In this document: piece by piece, positions 58,653 to 64,000 of the stretch
Numbering within the stretch: position 1 is the stretch's first letter
Layout of the letters: each line of letters begins with the position of its first letter
Assembly (NCBI RefSeq): GCF_011040385.1
Contig: NZ_JAAIKB010000015.1
Location: 1 to 64,000, forward strand
Reading direction: 5' to 3'
Source of the DNA: Falsiroseomonas algicola
GTDB taxonomy: Bacteria; Pseudomonadota; Alphaproteobacteria; Acetobacterales; Acetobacteraceae
DNA length: 64,000 bases
Notes under the pieces: model-generated
Told to the model about the DNA's origin: nothing
The model's input: the letters and a program-made list of their open reading frames with translations, nothing else
Database searches by the model: none
Made by a program: the position numbers and the translations under genes

Positions 58653-60485
58653 TCAGTCCTTCGCCATCACGGTCACATAGGTGCCGGGCGCATCCGCCAG
58701 CGGCGTCAGCGCACCATCCCCCGGCACCCGCGCCGGCACCATCGTCCGGTCCTGCGCCGTCACCCAGCGCTGCCAGTCCGGCCACCAGGACCCCGACAAT
58801 TCGGTCGCGCCCTTGAACCACTCCTCGGGATCCGGCGGCAGGCTCTCATTCACCCAGTGGCTGTACTTGCCGGAATCAGGCGGGTTGACCACGCCGGCGA
58901 TGTGGCCGGAGGCCGCGAGGACGAAGCGCGTCTTGCCGCCATAGATCTGCGTGCCGCGATAGGTGGATTTCCACGGCGCGATGTGGTCCTCCCGCGTCGA
59001 GATCATGTAGGTCGGCACCTTGATCTTCCGCAGATCCAGCGCGACGCCATCCAGTTCGATCCCCCCCGGCTTCACCAGGTCGTTCTGCTGGTACATCCGC
59101 CGCAGGTAGAAGCTGTGCATCTTCGCCGGCATGCGGGTGCTGTCGTCGTTCCAGTAGAGCAGGTCGAAGGGAAACGGCTCCTGCCCCATCAGGTAGTTGT
59201 TGACCACGAAGGACCAGATCAGGTCATTGGCGCGGAGCATGTTGAAGGTGGTCGCCATCTCCCGCCCCTCCAGGAACCCCTTCTTCTGCATCTTCTCCTC
59301 GAGGCCCTGGAGCTGTTCCTCGTCGATGAAGACGCCGAGTTCGCCGGCCTCCTCGAAATCCGTCATGGTGACGAAGTAGGTCGCGGATTTGATGCGCGTG
59401 TCCTTGCGCGCCGCCATATGCGCCAGCGTGCAGGCCAGCAGCGTGCCGCCGAGGCAGTAGCCGATGGCGTTGACGGATTTCTCCCCCGTCGCCTGCTCGA
59501 TGGCATCGAGCGCGGCATAGGGGCCTTCCCGCATGTAATCCTCGAACCCCTTTTCCGAGAGATGCTCATCGGGGTTCACCCAGGACGCCACGAAGACCGT
59601 GTGCCCCTGCTCCGTCGCCCATCGGATGAAACTGTTCTTGGGGCGGAGGTCGAGGATGTAGAACTTGTTGATCCAGGGCGGCAGGATCAGCAGCGGCCGC
59701 TTCAGCACCGTCTCCGTCGTCGGCGCGTACTGGATCAGCTCCATCAGGTCGTTGCGGTAGATGACCTTGCCGGGCGTGACCGCGATGTTCTCGCCGACCT
59801 TGAACTTGGTGTCGTCGGTCATGCGGATGCGCAGGTTGCCCTTGCCGCGTTCCAGGTCGGACAGCAGGTTGGACAGGCCCTTCAGCAGGTTCTCCCCGCC
59901 CGTCTCCGCCGTGCGCCGCAGCACCTCCGGGTTCGTCATCAGGAAGTTGGACGGGCTCATCGCATCGACGAATTGCCGCGTGTAGAAATCCACCTTCTGC
60001 GCGGTCTTGTGGTCCAGCCCCTCCGCGCCCTGCACCACATTGGTGAAGAAGCGGGCCGACAGCAGGTAGGATTGGCGGATGAAGTCGAAGACCTCGTTCT
60101 CCCGCCAGGCCTCGTCCTTGAAGCGGCGGTCGCCCTTCGGCTCCTCGATCACCGGCGCCACCGGGTCGCCCATCATCCGCCGCGCCGTGTTCTGCCAGAG
60201 CGTCAGATAATCCTGCCAGAAGCCGATCTGCGCCTGCATCAGCCGCGCCGGGTTGGTCATCAGCCGCGTCGTCATGTCGAGGAAGGCGGAGCCGATATGC
60301 GCGGGGTCGGGCCCCGCCGCGCTGCCTTCCGCCTGCCGCTTCAGGAAATCCGTGACGATCCGCTGCCCACGCTCCGCCACATCGGCCATGGTGCGCGACA
60401 CCAGCGCCGGGTCCGGCAGGCGGAAGGCGCTCTTGTCGAGACCCCCGCGATCAGAGCCGTCATTCCGCGCCCCGTCCTGAGACAT
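58653..60485 (-). CDS. phaC: Poly(3-hydroxyalkanoate) synthase, class I
   Basis: Polymerises (R)-3-hydroxyacyl-CoA into storage granules; 610 residues, standard for class I. ATG at 60485 with AGAGGGGG upstream; the 66 residues before it are not family-like. N-terminal domain MTTRLMTNPARLMQAQIGFWQDY, lipase-like box GYCLGG with nucleophile Cys344, Asp500 (STREDHIAPW) and His528 (ASGHIAGVVNPP). No phaA, phaB or phasin in the window. Divergent from a lipoprotein gene. Confidence 0.96.
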   Translation of the reverse strand: MSQDGARNDGSDRGGLDKSAFRLPDPALVSRTMADVAERGQRIVTDFLKRQAEGSAAGPDPAHIGSAFLDMTTRLMTNPARLMQAQIGFWQDYLTLWQNTARRMMGDPVAPVIEEPKGDRRFKDEAWRENEVFDFIRQSYLLSARFFTNVVQGAEGLDHKTAQKVDFYTRQFVDAMSPSNFLMTNPEVLRRTAETGGENLLKGLSNLLSDLERGKGNLRIRMTDDTKFKVGENIAVTPGKVIYRNDLMELIQYAPTTETVLKRPLLILPPWINKFYILDLRPKNSFIRWATEQGHTVFVASWVNPDEHLSEKGFEDYMREGPYAALDAIEQATGEKSVNAIGYCLGGTLLACTLAHMAARKDTRIKSATYFVTMTDFEEAGELGVFIDEEQLQGLEEKMQKKGFLEGREMATTFNMLRANDLIWSFVVNNYLMGQEPFPFDLLYWNDDSTRMPAKMHSFYLRRMYQQNDLVKPGGIELDGVALDLRKIKVPTYMISTREDHIAPWKSTYRGTQIYGGKTRFVLAASGHIAGVVNPPDSGKYSHWVNESLPPDPEEWFKGATELSGSWWPDWQRWVTAQDRTMVPARVPGDGALTPLADAPGTYVTVMAKD

Positions 60486-60681
60486 GCGCCCCCTCTTTGC
60501 CGGGATCGCCCCGGCCGTTCCTGTTGGCCCGATTATGCCCCCCGGCGCTGCTTCCCGCCATCCGGGGCTCACCGTCGCCTGACATGCTGACGCTTTCGCC
60601 GGCTGGTGGTTCGCGGTAACCGTGGCCGGCGCGTCCTCCGGCCGCGAAGGATGGGAAGCCATCCGGGAAGGATGGGAAATC

Positions 60682-61254
60682 ATGCAGCCGCGCCTTGATC
60701 GCGATACCCTCTCGAGCCCTGCCGCCCGGCGGATGGCGTTGCTGCTGCCGCTGCTGGCGGCGGCCTGCGGTGATTCGGTCCCGCGCGATATCCAGCCGAG
60801 CTACTGGTGGCGCAACATCAGCGGCGCCTATCTGGATGAACGCCAGCCGCCGCCCGGCATGGACGCCCCCTATCCCAACCTGGCGACCGTGCCCGCCCGG
60901 CCTGTGCCGCCGGATGCCGCGACCCGCGCCGCCGTCACCGCCGCCCTGGCCGGGGACCGGGAGTTCGCCCGCACCGATCCCGCCACGCGCCCGGCCGGCC
61001 CCCCGGGCCTGCCCGCCGCACCCGCCGATGGCGCCGCACCCCCGCCGCCGCCCCGCCTGGCCGCGGCACCTGCCATCCGCTTCGATGCCCCGCCCGCCGC
61101 CGCCCCGGCGGCCACGGTGCCGGACGCCGCCCCGTCTCGGCCCGGCGCTTCCGCGCCCGCCGCCATCCCCGGCCCGCCGCCCGCGCCGCTGCCCGAATTC
61201 CTCGGCCTGCCGCCCGCGCCGACGCAGGACCTGCTGGCGCCGCGGCCCCAATAG
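60682..61254 (+). CDS. Pro/Ala-rich lipoprotein of unknown function
   Basis: Putative lipoprotein of 190 residues starting at ATG 60682 with GGGAAGGATGGGAAA upstream. Lipobox MALLLPLLAAACGDS. A short conserved-looking segment SYWWRNISGAYLDERQPPPG is followed by DAPYPNLATVPARPV, then about 100 residues of low-complexity Pro/Ala/Arg. The YWWRN..PYPNLA part resembles the N-termini of some OmpA-domain envelope proteins of Rhodospirillales, from memory; here no OmpA domain follows. Diverges from phaC. Confidence 0.72.
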   Translation: MQPRLDRDTLSSPAARRMALLLPLLAAACGDSVPRDIQPSYWWRNISGAYLDERQPPPGMDAPYPNLATVPARPVPPDAATRAAVTAALAGDREFARTDPATRPAGPPGLPAAPADGAAPPPPPRLAAAPAIRFDAPPAAAPAATVPDAAPSRPGASAPAAIPGPPPAPLPEFLGLPPAPTQDLLAPRPQ

Positions 61255-61325
61255 CCGCCCGCAACCTCGCACCCCGCAATCGCCTGCTGTATATCGGCGC
61301 TTCCTCTACCCGACGGACGACGAAC

Positions 61326-62546
61326 ATGACCGAGGAGTTCCACCGCATCCGGCGCCTGCCGCCCTACGTCTTCGCCGAGGTGAACTCGGCCAAGGCCAAG
61401 GCCCGCGCGGCGGCGGAGGACATCGTCGACCTCGGCATGGGCAACCCCGACACGCCGACGCCGCCGCATATCGTGGCCAAGCTGGTGGAGGCGGTGCAGG
61501 ACCCGCGCACCCATCGCTACTCCATGTCGAAGGGCATCCCGGGCCTCCGCCGCGCGCTCGCCGGCTACTACGCCCGCCGCTTCGGCGTGAAGCTCGATCC
61601 CGAGACGGAAGTCGTCGCCACGCTGGGCTCGAAGGAAGGCCTGGCGAACCTGGCCCAGGCCATCAGCAGCCCCGGCGACACCATCCTGGTCCCCAATCCC
61701 TCCTACCCCATCCACCAGTTCGGCTTCATCATCGCCGGCGCCTCCGCGCGATCGATCCCCTACACGCCGGACGACAACATGCTGGCCGCGATCGACCGCG
61801 CGGTGCGGCATTCCGTGCCGAAGCCGACCGCCGTCATCGTCAACTTCCCCTCCAACCCCACCGCCCTCCTCGCCAGCCGCGAATTCTACAAGGACCTGGT
61901 GGCGCTGGCGCGGAAGCATGAGCTCTTCATCCTCTCCGACCTCGCCTATGCCGAGCTCTATTTCGACGAGGCGAACCCGCCGCCCTCCGTGCTGGAAATC
62001 CCCGGCGCGAAGGAGGTGACGGTCGAGTTCACCTCCATGTCCAAGACCTACAACATGCCGGGCTGGCGCATGGGCTTCGCCGCCGGCAACCAGCGCCTGA
62101 TCTCGGCGCTGACGCGGGTGAAGTCCTACCTCGACTACGGCGCCTTCACGCCGATCCAGGTCGCCGCCGTCGCCGCGCTGAACGGCCCGCAGGATTGCGT
62201 GGCGGAGATGCGGGAACTCTACCGCGAACGCCGCGATGTGCTGGTCAAGGGCCTGCATGCCGCGGGCTGGAACGTGCCGAGCCCCGATGGCTCCATGTTC
62301 CTCTGGGCGCCCATCCCCGACCGCTTCCGCCACCTCGGCTCCGTCGGCTTCTCCAAGCTGCTGCTGGAGAAGGCGAAGGTCGCCGTCGCGCCGGGCCTCG
62401 GCTTCGGCGAGCATGGCGACGACCATGTCCGCATCGCGCTGGTGGAGAACAACCACCGCATCCGCCAGGCGCTGCGCGGCATCAAGACCTTCCTCGCCGC
62501 CGACAATGCCGGCCCCGTCGATGCCATGGACGTGGACGCGGCCTGA
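61326..62546 (+). CDS. alaC: Alanine-synthesising PLP aminotransferase (AlaC-like)
   Basis: PLP enzyme of 406 residues, making alanine from pyruvate and glutamate. Nearly colinear with E. coli AlaC: RIRRLPPYVFAEVN, DLGMGNPDTPTPPHIV, VPNPSYPIHQFGFIIAG, DLAYAELYFDE, PLP Lys240 (SMSKTYNMPGWRMGF) and LEKAKVAVAPGLGFGEHGDD. LL-diaminopimelate aminotransferase is the other family label. The gene before hom, as often seen in Rhodospirillales. A short palindrome is in between. Confidence 0.9.
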   Translation: MTEEFHRIRRLPPYVFAEVNSAKAKARAAAEDIVDLGMGNPDTPTPPHIVAKLVEAVQDPRTHRYSMSKGIPGLRRALAGYYARRFGVKLDPETEVVATLGSKEGLANLAQAISSPGDTILVPNPSYPIHQFGFIIAGASARSIPYTPDDNMLAAIDRAVRHSVPKPTAVIVNFPSNPTALLASREFYKDLVALARKHELFILSDLAYAELYFDEANPPPSVLEIPGAKEVTVEFTSMSKTYNMPGWRMGFAAGNQRLISALTRVKSYLDYGAFTPIQVAAVAALNGPQDCVAEMRELYRERRDVLVKGLHAAGWNVPSPDGSMFLWAPIPDRFRHLGSVGFSKLLLEKAKVAVAPGLGFGEHGDDHVRIALVENNHRIRQALRGIKTFLAADNAGPVDAMDVDAA

Positions 62547-62573
62547 CCCTTCCTCCCCCCCGCCGCCCTTCAA

Positions 62574-62600
62574 CCCTCTCCCCCCAACGGCGGGAGAGGG
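62574..62600. repeat. 9-bp palindrome CCCTCTCCC / GGGAGAGGG between alaC and hom
   Basis: Arms 62574-62582 and 62592-62600 with a 9-base centre, followed by AGGGTGAGGGGG. This is the form of a widespread alphaproteobacterial extragenic repeat. It lies in the 117-bp alaC-hom spacer. Confidence 0.6.
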
Positions 62601-62663
62601 CAGGGTGAGGGGGGCTTTGCGGGATCGAGACTGGCCCCGCCCCGCCTTCCTGGAATGCATGAC

Positions 62664-63956
62664 ATGACCAAGCCCCTCTCGGTCGGCGTCGCCGGCCTCG
62701 GCACCGTCGGTGCCGGCGTGCTCACCCTGCTGCGCGACAATGCCGCGACGGTCGCCGCCCGCGCCGGCCGCCCCATCGCCGTCACCGCCGTCTCTGCCCG
62801 CGACCGCACGCGGGACCGCGGCGTCTCCATCGCGGGGCTGCGCTGGTACGACGATGCCGCGGCGCTGGCGAACGACCCCGGCGTGGATGTGGTGGTGGAG
62901 ACGATCGGCGGCACCGAAGGCCCGGCCGCCGATCTGGTCCGCGCCGCCCTCGCCGCCGGCAAGCCCGTGGTCACCGCCAACAAGGCGCTGCTCGCCATCC
63001 ACGGCGCCGAACTCGCCGCGACGGCGGAAGCCAAGGGCGTCGCGCTCTGCTTCGAAGCCGCCGTCGCCGGCGGCATCCCCGCCATCAAGGCGGTGCGGGA
63101 GGGGCTGGCCGCCAATGATCTGACCCGCGTCATGGGCATCCTCAACGGCACCTGCAACTACATCCTGACGCAGATGCGCGAGCGCGGCATCGAATTCGCC
63201 CAGGCGCTGAGCGAGGCGCAGAAGCTCGGCTACGCGGAAGCCGATCCGAGCTTCGACGTGGATGGCATCGACGCCGCCCACAAGCTGGCGATCCTGGCGG
63301 CGCTGGCCTTCGGCCGCCCCGTCGATTTCGGGGCCGTGCATGTGGAGGGCATCCGCAGCGTCAGCGCGCTCGACATTAAGCTCGCCGAAGAACTGGGCTA
63401 CCGCATCAAGCTGCTCGGCATCGCGCGGCGGACGGAAGCGGGGATCGAGACGCGCATGCATCCCTGCATGGTGCCGGTCAGCCACCCCATCGCCCGCGTC
63501 GATGGCGTCTTCAACGCGGTGGTGGCGGAAGGCGATTTCGTCGGCCGCGTGGTGCTGGAAGGCCGCGGCGCCGGCGCCGGCCCGACCGCCTCCGCCGTGG
63601 TCGCGGACCTCATCGACATCGCGCGCGGCCGCACCACGCCGGTCTGGGGCGTCGCCTCCTCGGCGCTCTCCCACGCGCCGTCGCTCCCCATGTCCCAGCG
63701 CGTCGGCGCCTACTACCTGCGTCTGATGGTGGTGGACCGCCCCGGCGTCATCGCCGATGTCACTGCGGCGCTGCGCGACAACGCCATCAGCCTCGAATCC
63801 ATGCTCCAGCGCGGCCGCGCGCCCGGGGAGGCGGTGCCCGTCGTCGTCACGACCCATGATTGCGAGGAGGCGCAGATGCGCGCCGCCATTGCGCGGATCG
63901 AGGCGCTGGAAGCGGTGGTGGAGAAGCCCGCCCTGATCCGCATCGAGGCGCTGTGA
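62664..63956 (+). CDS. hom: Homoserine dehydrogenase
   Basis: NAD(P)-dependent enzyme of 430 residues from the ATG at 62664 (one at 62655 is also in frame), making homoserine for threonine and methionine. Rossmann motif SVGVAGLGTVGAGVLTLL; catalytic motif EAAVAGGIPAIKAVREGLAAND and LNGTCNYILTQM; Asp/Lys region EADPSFDVDGIDAAHKL. A C-terminal ACT domain (YYLRLMVVDRPGVIADVTAAL) suggests threonine feedback. The stop overlaps the next GTG. Confidence 0.97.
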   Translation: MTKPLSVGVAGLGTVGAGVLTLLRDNAATVAARAGRPIAVTAVSARDRTRDRGVSIAGLRWYDDAAALANDPGVDVVVETIGGTEGPAADLVRAALAAGKPVVTANKALLAIHGAELAATAEAKGVALCFEAAVAGGIPAIKAVREGLAANDLTRVMGILNGTCNYILTQMRERGIEFAQALSEAQKLGYAEADPSFDVDGIDAAHKLAILAALAFGRPVDFGAVHVEGIRSVSALDIKLAEELGYRIKLLGIARRTEAGIETRMHPCMVPVSHPIARVDGVFNAVVAEGDFVGRVVLEGRGAGAGPTASAVVADLIDIARGRTTPVWGVASSALSHAPSLPMSQRVGAYYLRLMVVDRPGVIADVTAALRDNAISLESMLQRGRAPGEAVPVVVTTHDCEEAQMRAAIARIEALEAVVEKPALIRIEAL

Positions 63957-64000
63957 GGGCTGCGGCGCCCTTCCTGCTGCTGCTCGCGCTGGCCCTGCCG
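63953..64000 (+). CDS. Start of a secreted-protein gene, cut by the window edge
   Basis: GTG at 63953 overlaps the hom stop (GTGA). The 16 visible residues, RAAAPFLLLLALALP after the start, look like a signal peptide. The family is not knowable from here; its translation is probably coupled with hom. Confidence 0.5.
   Translation, partial: MRAAAPFLLLLALALP

Overview
This is a GC-rich (about 70%) chromosomal segment. Its gene content fits an alphaproteobacterium of the Acetobacteraceae, probably Roseomonas-like: four Bug-type periplasmic receptors, a bacteriophytochrome, HWE kinases, glnB-glnA, class I phaC and long palindromic intergenic repeats. The taxonomic call is inference; there is no 16S gene here. 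I saw no insertion sequence, phage gene or CRISPR array.

Layout. 0-9.1 kb (minus strand): an efflux operon of outer-membrane lipoprotein, adaptor and two different RND permeases (MdtABC/MuxABC style). 9.3-12 kb: a Bug receptor converging on a GMC oxidoreductase; the two share a promoter-proximal dyad. 12-17.3 kb: a second RND adaptor/permease pair with a divergent TetR gene and a clear operator pair. 17.3-21.5 kb: a phytochrome, an Rcp1-like response regulator and a REC-PAS-HWE kinase, packed as one operon. 21.7-24.6 kb: a molybdenum oxidoreductase of the BisC/TorA type and a divergent cupin. 24.6-32.3 kb: an IclR regulator divergent from an eight-kilobase-scale aromatic ring-cleavage operon: flavin hydroxylase, FAH-family hydrolase, BphC-like extradiol dioxygenase, three Bug receptors and an NTF2-like protein. 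32.4-35.3 kb: a large PAS hybrid kinase. 35.7-42.2 kb: a third RND operon with a divergent TetR gene.

From 42.5 kb onward the content is mostly housekeeping: glnB-glnA with a strong candidate sigma-54 promoter and a rho-independent terminator; a class I aminotransferase; tRNA-His with its promoter; an SDR-fold protein lacking the catalytic Tyr and Lys; a YugP-type metallopeptidase; aspartate dehydrogenase; an M20 amidohydrolase; a NAD(P)-binding protein with an IlvD/Edd dehydratase; a VOC protein; rplM-rpsI; argC; gamma carbonic anhydrase; three tandem paralogous lipoproteins; phaC; a Pro/Ala-rich lipoprotein; alaC; hom; and the first codons of a secreted protein at the right edge.

The least explained material is: the ring-cleavage operon with three receptors and no alpha/beta C-C hydrolase; the light-sensing kinase set; the lipoprotein triplet; the SDR without catalytic residues; and several very long perfect palindromes (48.69-48.88, 50.12-50.22, 58.03-58.14 kb).
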